Positions 18,257 through 30,190 of a DNA stretch of 64,000 nucleotides are shown here, one piece after another; the stretch's first letter is position 1, and every line of letters begins with the position of its first letter. The position numbers and the translations under genes are program-made. The notes beneath the pieces are model-generated. The model worked only from the letters and a program-made list of their open reading frames with translations. It was not told the DNA's origin and did not search any database. Location of the stretch: NCBI GenBank assembly GCA_026636295.1, contig CP089464.1, positions 434,001-498,000 of the forward strand. The letters run 5' to 3'. This DNA comes from Medakamo hakoo. Its lineage: Eukaryota > Chlorophyta > Trebouxiophyceae > Coccomyxaceae.

Positions 18257-21068
18257 TCAGTCCTGGTACCGCATCTCGGCCTTCTCGAAGCCGATCGTCG
18301 GGAACTGCTTGGCGAAGGCCTCCACTTCCGACGCCAGCTCCGCAATGGCCGCGGGCGGGGACGCGTCGACGTAGTCGCGGAACTCCTTGACCTTGGTGCC
18401 CGCCTTGCCCGACTTTTTGATGTCGGCCGCGATCTTCACGCCACGGTCGACGAACTCGGCCACCTGGTCAAAGTCGGCGGCCGTGAAGCCGCGGGAGGTG
18501 AGGGCGGGCGAGCCCATGCGCACGCCGCCCGGCACCAGTGCGGACGTGTCGCCCGGCACCGTGTTTTTGTTGACGGCGATGTGGGCCAGCTCCAGGACGC
18601 GCTCCACGCGCGCGCCGTCCACGCCGCGGGGCTTGAGGTCGACCAGGACGATGTGGTTGTCTGTGCCGCCGGACACGAGCGAGTGGCCGCGCTTGGCCAG
18701 GCCCGCCGCCAGCGCCTTGGAGTTTTCCAGGACCTGCTGCTGGTAGGCCTTGTACTCGGACCCCTGCGCCTGGTGCAGCGCGCACGCCAGCCCCGCGATC
18801 GTGTGGTTGTGCGGGCCGCCCTGCAGGCCCGGGAAGACGGAGAAGTTGATCTTGGACTCGATGTCGTACGGCACGGTCTTGGCCTTGGGGCCGGACCCGA
18901 CCGTGCGGTCGCCCTTGCGGTAGAAAATCATCGCGCCGCGCGGGCCGCGCAGCGACTTGTGCGTCGTAGTCGTCACCACGTCCGCGTGCTCAAACGGCGA
19001 CGGCACCAGGCCGGCCGCGACCAGGCCGGAGATGTGGGCCATGTCCGCCAGCAGCCAGGCGCCGTGCTTGTCGGCGATGGCCCGCATGCGCGGGTAGTCG
19101 TAGTGGCGGGTGTACGCCGACGCGCCCGCGACGAGCAGTTTTGGGCGGAAGAGCGCGGCGGACGCCTCCAGGCCGTCGTAGTCGATCAGGCCGGTGCCCT
19201 CGTCCAGGCGATACGGCATGGTCTCGAAGAAGATGGACGTCGCGGAAATGCGCTTGGCGTCCGTCTGGTAGCCGTGCGACAGGTGGCCGCCGTGGGGGAG
19301 GTCCAGGCCCATGATGCGGTCGTGCGGGTTGAGCAGCGCGGTGTAGACCTGGAAGTTGGCGGGCGAGCCGGACAGGGACTGGACGTTGACGCCCCACTTG
19401 GCCGGGTCCAGGCCGAAGGCCGCCAGGGCGCGCTCCTGGCACAGGCGTTCGGCCTGGTCGATGAACTCGTTGCCGCCGTAGTAGCGCTGGCCTATTGGTT
19501 GGGGGGGGGGGGTGAGCACAGGGACGGGCGGCTTTTTTTCCTCTGCGGCAGGCGGCAGCGCGTCCTGGCGCGCCCGAGAGGTGGCAGGCCCGCGGGCCTG
19601 CGCGCCGGCCCCATGCCCCAGCGGGAGGCCGGGCGGTGGAGCCTGGGAGGCGGCAGGGAGAGCGCACGCGCCCAGCGCGGGCGGGGTCCTCGCGACGAGC
19701 GTAGGAGGCTCTGCGCCACGAGCCACGCATTTGCTCCCCTCCCGCCACGCCCGCCGGGCCCGATCCCTCCCTCGCTTCCCCTCAAACCTCCCACGCCATC
19801 CTCCCTCAACGCACCTGGGTAGCCCTCGGAGTACTTGTTGGTCATGACGGAACCCACGGCTTCCATGACGGACGAGGACACAAAGTTCTCAGACGGGATC
19901 AGTTCCAGGCCCTGCGAGGATTTCGGCGTCGGAGGGGTGTCGTGAGCCCGTGTTTGGGGGTGCAAGCGGGTGCGGTGGGGAGCTGGAAGTCCCGGCTACG
20001 CACTGGTGGGGAACGCAAGAGGTTTCGACGGGCGGAGCCCCTCACCCGGCCCGCTCCAAGAACGCGCGCGCCGCGCACGCCCCCCCGCTCCCCACAAACC
20101 TAGCCTCCCACCCCGCACCTTCCACTGCCGGTTCTTCTCCTTTTCGATGATGTCGACCAGGACCGGGTCGACTTCTGACAGCGGCGCGTTCAGCAGCTTG
20201 GGCCAGGTGACGTGCTTCCGGGCCGGGTCGGACCCGAAGCGGGCGTACTCGTCCGCGTTGGACGCGGGCGCGGCCCCGGACGCGCGCGCGGCCGACTCGG
20301 CGGCCGGCTGGGCGGCGAGGGCGGAACGCTGTGTGAAGTGTGGAGGTTGGGGAGCGTGTGAGGATGGAGCCAGGGGTGAGGCGGCAGCGAGGGCGGCCCC
20401 GTCCGTTCCCAGGCGCGGGGGCCGCACCGCCGTTGGTAGGAGGGAGAGGGGGGCGGAGGTGCCGCGCATCAACTGCAAAAACGCGAGCGTCACGCACCGA
20501 CACGTTGAAGTCGCGGGCCTGGACGCCCTGCGGTGGAAGGGTTGGTAGAATGGTCCGTGAGAGCGGGTGAGGGTTTGCGAGGCGGTGCGCGGGTCCGGGC
20601 GGGGCCGGTGGAGGAGAAGCGGCACACGCGGCCGCTCGAGCGGGTGTTGTAGCCTTCGGCGAGCGGAAACACGAAAGCGCGGGGACACAAACGCCGCGTG
20701 CGGGCGGGCCATCCCGCTGACCACGGCCGGGCCTTGTCGCGAGCTGGTCTGCAGGAAGAGTCCCTCCAGCCAACGCGCGAGGAAGGCCAGGGTGCGGGCC
20801 CTGGGAGGGGGGCCGGAGGGCGGCGACCAACGAGGGAGAGCCGGCTCTCCCTCCTTGCGCCTTGGCGCGCCGCGCGGCCCGAGCCTCACGCACGCGCGAG
20901 CGCACAAAAAGAAAACGACGCTCGCGCCATCAAAACCACGCCAACACTCACCGCACGCCACAGGGCGGGGGCGACCCGGGAGGACGCACGGCGCAGCATG
21001 GAGGTCGCGGGCGGTGGGACGCGGGACAGCGTGGAGGACGCGGCGCCCAGAGATTTTAGGTGTGGCAT
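18257..21068 (-). CDS. Serine hydroxymethyltransferase, probably mitochondrial
   Basis: Five exons (complement): 20952-21068, 20498-20527, 20119-20328, 19815-19911 and 18257-19491, 562 residues. The second exon is a 30-nt microexon. PLP-dependent SHMT interconverts serine and glycine with tetrahydrofolate. Signatures: [45 protein letters not shown], and the PLP-lysine region [15 protein letters not shown] (Lys at about 330). The N-terminus is Arg/Ala/Ser-rich ([17 protein letters not shown] after a further in-frame ATG upstream), which suggests a mitochondrial presequence and a photorespiratory/glycine role. Either ATG (21068 or 20999) could be the start. Donors are GTGAGT, GTGCGT, GTGCGG and GTGCGT. 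The last acceptor is AATAG rather than CAG. Confidence 0.95.
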
Positions 21069-23742
21069 TGAGGGAGCTGGAGAGCGACCAAGAGAGGGGA
21101 GGGAGCGGGGGTGAGAGACGGGGAGGGGCGGGGGAGAGGGGGGATGGCGATTGCGCGACCTGGACCGCCCGCCGCACGCGACACACACAGCAGAGCATGG
21201 TCGTGCCTGAGCTCGCCCAGACGCGGGAAAGGGCGGGGGGGCACGTAGGGCCCAGGGCGCGGGTGCGAGCGGGGCCGTGCAGGCGCAGCAGCCACTCGGG
21301 TCGGCGTGGCCCAGGTTTGAGTCGAGAGGAGAGGCGGACCGGCCACGGCTCTCTCTCCTGCCGGCGCGGCGTCTCGCGCCGAGCGGGCGCGTCCATGCGC
21401 CATGCCACCACCTCTCGCGACAAGCCAGGATCCTGACTCGTCGTCCGGAGGATGAGCGGCGCCCAGCCACCGCGGCCCACCCGACACCCGCGACCGTTTT
21501 TTTCGCACCGGCCGCCGGCGTGGTTGCCGATGCGAGGGGCCGAGCGCGCCCCGACGTGCGTCGTGCGGACGCGTGTGGCGGGTGCTTGGGGCGGGCGGTT
21601 GGGCTCAAACCCCTCTTCGCAATGTCTTGAGCATCCGTAGCTTGCCCTGGCGGTGGGCGAGGGCGGTGGAAGTGGCCCGCGCCAGGCGGGCGCGGCCTGC
21701 TTTCGCAGCCGGCGGGCGCGGCTGTTGTGGAGGAGCGGCTGCATGCGGGGGAGGCCGGCGTTGCAAAAAAACGGGCTGCGCCGGCCAAAACGCAGTTGAA
21801 GCCGCGGCGCCCGTCTGACCGCGCCAACCAGGAACCCATCTTCCACGCACCTGGGGCAAGAGGAGGGGGGCACGCCGGTGGGGACCGGGCCGGGCGGGAG
21901 CGGAAACTCGAAAGTGGGAGGCGAACAGCCGGCCGGCCCAACCACAACCCTTGCGCTGCGGCGACTTGAGCCGCAAGCCTTCTAGGCGCTGGCGGCGTGG
22001 GATGGCCCCAGGTACACCAGCCGAGACGGCCGCCGTTTCCTAGTCAGACGACTGCCAGCATGCCGCTGGTAGGGGTGGCTGGGGCGGGGCGGGCGAGGTG
22101 ATGGCCTGTTGTGGCGGCGGAGAGGCGAGGCAAGCACAAACGTGGCGCCAGGGCGGTGTGACGCCGGGCCGTGCGACCTCAGACCTCTGTCCCTCTGCTT
22201 GCATGCCCACCGGTGTGCACGCGCCCCTTTCCCTCCCGCCCTCCCCACCAGGCTCGACGGCCGCATGTCTGACGGGCCTGAGGGAGGCTGGCTTGTCGGG
22301 AAACCGCACCACGTCGCCGTGGCGGGCTGGTGGAAGCGACCACCCAAACCCGGGTGCCCGGGCGGGCGGGCGCCGCCGGCAGGGCCGGCGCCGCCACGGA
22401 CGGACACCAAGGCCAACCCGCACTATTTTTTCATCTGAATGAGACACTGCGGTCATAAAGTACACGCAGCTAAAAGGGCGAGGGCGGCGTGGTGGGTCAG
22501 ACCCACTCTTGCGTGCCGCAAGCGCACCTAGCGCTCCGCCCGCCCGGGCGCGCCCGCCCGCCCGTCGCCGTGACTGCGACCGCCGCACTTTGCGCTCTCA
22601 TGCACGCCGCGCCGCCTTGCTATCCAGCGACTCACTTTGTCACGCCCACCACTGGGTTGGATGCATACTTTTTTACACAGCGCGTGGGGTGACAGGTGGC
22701 GTGCAACTGCGTTTTTATGCGTGGTGGCGTGCCGAGCGGTAAGCCGTAAACGCGCCCTTGCCCGGTTCGGGTGGTCGCCGGGCGGCGGACGTGTCGGCCC
22801 TTGTCGCACGTTTCGACTGCGCCTGCTCGCGTCTGGGGGTCTTTGAGCAATTTGTTCACATCAAATGGTAGTTAAGATGCTGCACCACAAGCTCAGTGCA
22901 GAAAATTGCCTGCTGGAAAGGTTTTGAGCGCGGCGTGGCGTGTCGGGAAACCCGCTTGCTCGGCCGCGTTTCGTCGACCGAACGACGCCGGACCAACCTC
23001 ACGCCCGGCAGCCGTTTTCATTATGCGCGTGGAGCAAGGGTGAGGCGGGTGTTTTTTAAAAAACCCTTACGGGATCGTGGAGGTTAGATGCTGCAGGACG
23101 GTTCACGGGGTGGGCGGTCGACGGACGGGGCGGGATGGCGGGCGTGGCCGCCCTGTTTTCGACTGGGCCAAGGTTGAGTTTTTTCTTCTTTTCCTCGCGA
23201 CGAAAAACACCGCGGGCGTCGCATGCGTTGCTGGCACTCTTGTTTTCCTGCCCCTCAACCAGGTGCGTTCGGTCTCTCATGACGGGCTGGGACCCCTGTC
23301 CGCCTGCTTCCTCATCCCACGATCGGGCGGCCGACGGCCCAGGCACTACCCAGCGGCGGAGCGCGAGGCGGGTGGAGCGGTTTCTCGGCCGCGCGCCACT
23401 GGGCGAGTGGCGAGTGGCGCGCACCATCCGCTTCGCGCGCCACGACAACGGCTCCGAGAGGCGTGGAAACACAGGCAGCGCCGCGGCCGCTGCGCCGGCT
23501 CCCTCGGCATCCCGCGCTTCCCAGCGGACGCGCTGGCGTCCCCGCATCCTTTTGAGAGGCATTTCGCCCGCATCGGCGCCCGTTGAGGCCGCGGGCGCGG
23601 CCGCCGCTGCCGCAGACCTGAGGTTGAAAGTGGCCCCTTGGGCTTTGTTGCTGTTGCAACCCCTGCACTTCCTCACGCCCTCCCCCACACGCCCACCAAC
23701 CCACAGAACACCTCCCGTTCACCCTCCTCAAACCACACAACC
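21069..23742. other. 2.7 kb intergenic stretch without a supported gene
   Basis: Lies between the divergent SHMT and H1-like starts. Open frames here have no protein-like composition on either strand and no splice-joined domain that I recognise. The middle (about 22430-22480 and 22830-22920) is visibly more AT-rich than the window average and contains direct near-repeats of a TTA(A)GATGCTGCA motif at about 22873 and 23086. GC-rich inverted stretches occur near 22350-22400. It may hold long 5' leaders, promoters or a structured noncoding RNA. I could not match any snRNA, SRP, RNase P or tRNA signature. Confidence 0.4.
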
Positions 23743-24704
23743 ATGGCTGTCAAGAAGGCAAGTTTTGGGGGCGGGGCGGGCGGGGGCGGATGCGGGCGCG
23801 GCGCTGTCGGAAAAAAGAAGAGAGCATCTTTTTTCGACTGTTGGAGCGCGCTCGCGGAAAGGACAGCGAAACAGCCAACCTCGGACGGGTGGAACGTCCT
23901 TCCGCTCCCGTTTCTCCGAGCTCGGTCGATTGCATGGATTACGGTTCAGCGGACTGGCGCGGGAGAGAGCCCATCGGCGCGGTATTTGCGCCGCCGGCGG
24001 CGGCGAGACTTCAAGCGCGCGCGCGGGCCCGGCCGTGGTGCGCGCGCGCGCACCACAACGGATTCGCAGCTGTCGTTGCGGGGCGGAGGGCGGCGGCCGT
24101 CCGCCCACCAGCTGTTGCCCGCTCACCGCCCTCGTGGATCCTTGACATGTTCTGGGCGTGCCGGAATGGAGATCCAGGGCGCTGGTGGCCGCGGTCGCGG
24201 TCGCGGAAGGCTGCCAGCCTGGCGCGAGCGACCAACCACTTTTCTTTCCTTTCCATCAGGCGGCCCCGCTCACCCTCCCACGCCCCGCCACTCCAACTTG
24301 AAACCCCTGCAGGTCGTCAAGAAGGTCGCGAAGAAGCCGGCTGCCAAGAAGCCGGTCGCGAAGAAGACCGCGGCGAAGAAGCCGGCGGCCAAGCCGAAGA
24401 AGGCTGCGCCCAAGCGCAAGCCCGCGGCCAAGAAGCCGGCGGCCAAGAAGCCGGCGGCCAAGAAGCCCGCCAAGAAGGCCGCGAAGAAGCCGGCCAAGAA
24501 GGTGCGTTTGTGTGGGTGGGTGGACGGGGCGCCGGAGGGGCGCTGGAAGGCGGCCGTGGTGCGCGAGAGCGACCCCGCGGCCAAGGCACCACCACCATCG
24601 TCTACAGCTATCTCTCACACACCCTGCCCGCGACACCCTTTTCTTTTCCCCCTTGCATCTTCTCCACGCAGGCCGCCAAGAAGACCACCTCCCGCCGCAA
24701 GTAA
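23743..24704 (+). CDS. Lys/Ala-rich histone H1-like protein without globular domain
   Basis: Exons 23743-23757, 24313-24501 and 24672-24704, 78 residues. The first exon is five codons (MAVKK) and ends at a GC donor (AAG|GCAAGT). The second intron has GTGCGT and CACGCAG. The protein is almost only repeats of AKKPA/AAKK (for example AAKKPAAKKPAAKKPAKKAA) and ends TTSRRK. This is the composition of the H1 C-terminal tail, of trypanosomatid H1 and of bacterial Hc1/AlgP-type proteins, and it lacks the winged-helix domain of canonical H1. It probably binds and compacts DNA in the nucleus. Intron 1 is long (555 bp) compared with the others here. Confidence 0.75.
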
Positions 24705-25326
24705 GCGTGCGGTCGGTCCGCGGCCCGGGTCGGAGCGCGCGCCCCGCCCGTGATGCTGGGGCCGCGCATTCCGCGCGCGCCCCAGCGCCGGTGTGTGTGC
24801 GTGCAGTGCAGCCCCGGGTCCGCTGTGTCCCCCCCCCCCCCCCCATTTCCCCCCTTATTCCCTCGATCGATTTTCCCACTCACCTTCACATCCTTGTGAG
24901 GGGGTGGGCGCCGCGCGCGCGGTGATGTGTGCGTGGGATCGGCGGGCGGGTGGTGGGGTGCGCAACCAACAACCACACCTTGCAGCGTTTGCGCGTGCTT
25001 GGCTCCTGGTGTGAGCGTGCCCCTTCCTCCCGCGCTGTGCGTCCGCGCACGCGCTTCCCTCGCTCGCGTGCGAGAAAGTGTGTGTGTGTGCGGGGTGGGC
25101 GGTGTGAGCGTGTAATCAAAAACAATCAACAGCCCCTCCCGCTCACCGGGAAAAAAAAACAGAAGTCCCGCACGGCCCCGCTGTGTTTCATACCCATCCC
25201 ATCGTCGGCGGAGAAAAAAAAAGGCGTGCCCCCTCGTGGCACAGCGCAGATAGAGAGAGAGAAAACGCGAGGGAGGGCATCCTCTCCCCGCCCTCCAAAA
25301 CCGCACCCCCTCTCTCACACGCATCC
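24705..25326. other. Intergenic between H1-like and MCC beta genes
   Basis: 622 bp with a C-run at about 24830-24844, several A-runs (about 25149-25160, 25212-25222) and a purine-rich leader before the MCC beta start. Presumed 3' UTR and promoter; nothing else seen. Confidence 0.5.
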
Positions 25327-27420
25327 ATGCTGGCCCGCCGCGCCGCGGCCGCCTGGCTGGCGGCGGCCCGCCCAGCGTCCACTCTCCTGCGCTCCATGTC
25401 CACGACCGATGCCTCCACTTCCTTCTCCCGGTCCGACGCCTCGGACATCCTGGGCGCGTACGTCCACGCCGGCTCACCCGAATTCGCGGCCAACGAGTCC
25501 GCCATGACCGCAGCCTGGGCCGAGGTGGCAGCCTTGCACGCCAAGGCCGCGGGCGGCGGTGGACCCACTGCTGTTGCGCGCCACCGTTCCCGCGGCAAGT
25601 GGCTGGCCAGGGAGCGCATCGATGCGGTGTTGGACGCGGGCAGTCCGTTCTTGGAGCTGAGCCCGCTGGCCGGGCACGGCATGTACGGTGAGTTGTGCGG
25701 GGTGGTGCGTGCGAGGCATTGAAAAAAACGCGCGCAGCGTGCCGCGTCAGCAGCGGGGGCGAGCGCGCGGGTGCAACCTCTCCCACCCCCCACACCCTCT
25801 CCTTTCCACACACACACACAGGCGACGAGGAAGTCCCGGCGGGCGGCATCGTCACGGGTCTCGGCCGCATCCACGGCCGCCTGGTCGCCATCGCGGCCAA
25901 TGACGCCACGGTGAAAGGCGGGACGTGCGTGTTGTTTTGGGCCCGGGCGTTTTCTTTCCGGTTTTTTCCATTCCATCCATCCACCACCCTCTCTCTCAAC
26001 CCTTTTCTCCTCCGTCCGCCGGGCGGACCTACCCACCCACACGACCCACACGACCCACCCACACGCACTCGCCCAAACTCGCAGCTACTACCCCATCACC
26101 GTCCAGAAACACTTGCGCCTCCAAGAAATCGCCCAAGCCTGTGCCACGCCCTGCCTCTACTTCGTCGACTCGGGCGGCGCCAACCTGCCGCGCCAGGCCG
26201 ACGTCTTCCCCGGCCGCGACCACTTCGGCCGCATTTTCTACAACCAGGCGCGGATGAGCGCGGCGGGCATCCCGCAGATTGCTGTTGTGGCGGGGTCGTG
26301 CACGGCGGGCGGGGCGTACGTCCCGGCCATGGCCGACGAGGCGGTCATCGTCAGACGGAATGGCACGATTTTCTTGGGCGGCCCGCCGCTCGTCAAGGCC
26401 GCGACGGGCGAGACTGTGTCGGCGGAAGACCTCGGCGGTGCCTCCCTCCACACCGCGACGTCCGGCGTGGCCGACCACCTGGCTGAATCCGAGGCGCACG
26501 CGTCGTCCCTGGCCCGCAGGATCGTCGCCTCGCTCGGTCACGCGGGCGCGGGCGCGCCGGGCCGGGGACCCCCACCCCCGCCCGGCCCGGGCGACCCGCC
26601 CCTGTTCCCGCCCTCCGAACTGCGTGGCGTCGTCCCCGCCGACCGCCGGGCGAGTTACGATGTGCGGGCGATCTTGGCCAGGCTGCTCGACGGCTCCCGC
26701 TTCGCCGAGTTCAAGCCGGCGTACGGCCCCACGCTCGTGTGCGGGTGGGCGCACCTCCACGGCCGCCCGCTCGGCGTGCTGGCCAACAACGGCGGCGTCC
26801 TGTTCCCTGAAGCCGCCCTCAAGGGCGCCCACTTCATCCAACTCGCCGAACAGCGGGGCGTCCCCCTGCTGTTTATCCAAAACGTGGTGGGCTTCATGGT
26901 CGGCCGCGAGTACGAGGCGGCGGGCATTGCGAAAGCGGGCGCGAAGCTCGTCACGGCCGTCGCGTCGTGTTCCGTCCCCAAGCTCACGCTCATTGTGGGC
27001 GGCTCGCACGGCGCCGGCACGTACGGCATGTGCGGGCGGGCGTACAGCCCCGCCTTCCTGTTCACCTGGCCGTCGGCCCGCATCTCGGTGATGGGCGGCG
27101 ACCAGGCGGCCGCGACGCTCGCGCAGGTCGAGGAAGCCAAGCGGGCGCGCGACGGGGCGGGGGCCTGGGACCCGGCGTCCAAGGCCGCGTTCGAGGACAA
27201 GGTCCGGGCCGAGTACGACGCCCAGGGCCGGCCCACGTACGCGTCGGCCCGGCTGTGGGATGACGGGTGCATTGACCCCGCCGAATCCCGGGCGGTGCTG
27301 GGCCTGGCGTTGGAAGCGGCGGTGGCCGGGTGGTGGGCGAAAGGCGGCGGCGGCGGCGGCGGGCGTGGGAGCGGGGGTGGTGTGCCGCCACCGGAGCGGT
27401 TTGGCGTGTTCCGGATGTAG
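25327..27420 (+). CDS. 3-methylcrotonyl-CoA carboxylase beta (carboxyltransferase) subunit
   Basis: Exons 25327-25687, 25822-25924 and 26085-27420, 599 residues. Donors are GTGAGT and GTGCGT; acceptors CACACAG and CTCGCAG. Residues 1-28 ([20 protein letters not shown]) form a mitochondrial presequence. Carboxyltransferase signatures: [87 protein letters not shown], and in the second half [20 protein letters not shown] and [15 protein letters not shown]. The YYPITVKKHLR-type sequence marks MCC rather than propionyl- or acetyl-CoA carboxylase. With the alpha subunit it carboxylates 3-methylcrotonyl-CoA in leucine breakdown. It is convergent with the alpha subunit gene, with 104 bp between the stops. 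Confidence 0.95.
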
Positions 27421-27524
27421 ATCAGAGAGCAGGCCAGAGGCAGAATGGGCGCGGGGGCGCGAAGAGCGTTTTTTTCAGCTGTCCCTCAAGAGCGTTGCTG
27501 TGTGCTCCAGTCCCCCACGCCCCC

Positions 27525-30108
27525 TCACGCCTGCCCGCCACCACTGGCGCCTTCCACCCACACCAGCTCCTCCCCGCTGCTCACCAGCGACCCGACCGCG
27601 ACGCCCACGGCCGACACGACCCCATCCATCGGCGCGACCACGGCGTGCTCCATCTTCATGGCCTCCAGGACGGCCAGGGGTTGGCCGCGGCGCACGGCCT
27701 CCCCCGGTCCGACGAGGAGTTTGACGACCCGGCCCGGCATGGGCGCGGCGGCCGCGGCCGCGCCGGAGGTCGCGCCACCCTCCGCGCCCCCATGCACCCT
27801 CGCCCACCGCCGGGCCAGGCCGACCCGGAACTCCGTGCCGCCGCCGGCCTCGCCCGGGTCCGCGCCCCACACGTGCAGGACGAGGTCATCGCCGTCCGCG
27901 GCCGCCGCGACGTCGGCCGCGAGGCGCCGCCCGCCGACGCGGGCCGTCAGGGTCCACAGGCCGTCGGCGGCGGACGGCGAGGAGAGGGACGGGCAGGTGA
28001 GCGTAACGTCGACGGGCGTTGGCGGCGGCGGCGCGGGGCCTGACGCGCCCGACCCGTCCTCCTCAGTCGGCGCGACCTCGCCGGTGACGCGCACGCTGCC
28101 TCCTCCTTCGAACGTGAGGTTCAGGTCCGCCACGCGCCCAGCGGCGGGCAGCGTCAGGCGCACGGCCCGGCCGGCGGGCAGGCCGGACACGGGACGAGCG
28201 GACGCGGCCGAGCTCCAGGCACCCCAGGGAGACGCCGGCGCGGTGGCACCCTGCTCGCCCAGGAGGTGGCGGGCGAGCGCGGCGACCGCGAGCGTCGCGG
28301 CCGGCGGCGGCGGCGGCCGCACCACGTCCGCACCGTGCTCCGTCAGGAAGCCCGTCCCGATGGCTGGGTGGCCGCCCTCACCCGACTTGGCAAAGGCCGG
28401 GTGGCCGACGATGCGCCAGCAGAGGCCGACGTTCGTGGGCAAGCCGCCGACGCGCAGGTCGGCCAAGGCGGACCGGAGGGCTGCCAGCGCGGACGTCCTG
28501 TCAGGCCCGCGCGCCAGCAGCTTGCCGATCATGGGGTCGTAAAACGTGCCGACGGCCGCGCCCGGGCCGGTGACAGCCGCGTCAAGGCGCAAGGACGTGG
28601 AGGAGGGCGGAGGCGGGGCGGCGCCGCCGGCCGGGCCGCGCCCTTCCCAGCCCCAGCCGAACGTCGTCACGCCCGCGGGCGGGCGCCACCCCGCCACGAC
28701 GCCCGCCGCCGGCAGGAACCCCGCTTCCGGCCTCTCGGCGTACAGCCGGGCTTCGATGGCGGCGCCAGCCAGGCCGACGTCGGCCTGGCCGAACCCCAGG
28801 CGCTCGCCCGCCGCGGCGCGCAGCTGTTCCTCCACCAGGTCCAGCGGGACCGGCGGGCCGGCGCCCCCCCGCCGCACGACCGTCACGCCCTCCGTCACCG
28901 GGTGCTCGACCTGCAGCCGGGCGTTGACCTCCAAGAAGAAGGCTTCGCCCGTGCGGCCGTCCACCAAAAACTCGACGGTCCCAGCGCCGCAGTAGCCGAC
29001 GGCGCGGGCGGCCGCGACGGCGGCCGCGCCCAGCGCCGCCCGCGTGGCCTCGCCCAGCCCGGGGGCGGGCGCTTCCTCCAACACCTTTTGGTGGCGGCGC
29101 TGCACCGAACAGTCCCGCTCGTTCAGGTGGACGGCGCCGCCGTGCGCGTCCGCCAGGACCTGGACCTCGATGTGGCGGGGGTCCAGGACGAGGCGTTCGA
29201 TCAGCAGGCGGTCGTCCGAGAACGCGGCCGCCGCCTCGCGCCGGGCGGACGCCAGGGCGGCCGGCAAGTCGGACGGCGTCGCCGCGACCTTCATGCCCTT
29301 GCCGCCCCCGCCCGCGACGGCTTTGACGAGGACGGGGTAGCCCACTTCCGCCGCGGCGGACGTGAGGGCGGCGTCCGACTGGTCGGCGCCGTGGTAGCCC
29401 GGGACGACGGGCACGCCGGCGTCGATCATCGTCGCCTTGGCCGCCGCCTTGTCTCCCAGCGCGGCGATGGCCGAGGAGGGCGGGCCCACCCAGGCCAGGC
29501 GCGCGCCCTCGACGGCGGCCGCGAAGGCCGCGTTCTCGGAGAGGAAGCCGTAGCCCGGGTGGAGCGCGCGCGCGCCCGAGGCCGCGGCCGCCTCCAACAG
29601 GGCGTCCGTGCGGAGGTAGGATTGCGCGGCGGGTGCGGGACCGAGGCGCCAGGCGGCGTCGGCTAAGCGGACGTGTGGGGCGGCCGCGTCCGCGTCGGAG
29701 AACACGGCGACGGTCGGGATGCCTGGGACGCGTGGGTGGGGTGGGATGGGAGGCCCGGGGCGCGTGAGGCGTGGAGAGGGGTTTCCGGAACGGGGCGCCC
29801 CGCACTCCCACACCCGCCCCCTCACCCAACCCACACCACCCAGTCTCACCCAGGCGCTGAGCTGTGCGGATGATGCGGCACGCGATTTCGCCCCTGTTCG
29901 CGATGAGCAGGGGTGATACGCGGCGCAGCGGCTGCGACGCGTCAGCGCTCCGACGAGGTTTCGGCGCGGCAGCAGACGCAAAGGACCGCAGGCCGACGAG
30001 GCCTGGACACCGGGGTGGGAGTGTGCGCGCCCAGGCGACGGCGGCCACCGCCGCCACGGGGCGGCGGGACCGCCGGGCGGCGAGGGCGGCGAGGCCGGGC
30101 GGAGCCAT
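27525..30108 (-). CDS. 3-methylcrotonyl-CoA carboxylase alpha (biotin) subunit
   Basis: Exon 1 complement 29850-30108, exon 2 complement 27525-29722, 818 residues; donor GTGAGA, phase 1. A mitochondrial presequence of about 50 residues precedes LLIANRGEIACRIIRTAQRLG. The biotin carboxylase ATP-grasp has VKAVAGGGGKGMK, RDCSVQRRHQKVLEEAP and FLEVNARLQVEHPVTE. A long linker leads to a C-terminal biotinyl domain with AMKMEH (biotinylated Lys at about 776). The start ATG lies a few bases after a run of seven A. It is tail-to-tail with the beta subunit gene, and its start lies 82 bp from the stop of the upstream hydratase gene on the same strand. Glycine/proline-rich insertions break the region between the carboxylase and biotinyl domains. 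Confidence 0.95.
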
Positions 30109-30190
30109 TCGTTTTTTTGGGGGTCTGTGCGCGCGCGCTCGACCGGGCTCGGCTCGAGCTCGCTCCAGGCCACAACCTCTCCTCACACGC

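Noticed and set aside
21277-23688. Several open frames of 100-200 codons in the gene-free stretch
   Set aside because: Composition is typical of non-coding GC-rich DNA, no domain appears after trying splice joins, and frames on both strands are equally long.
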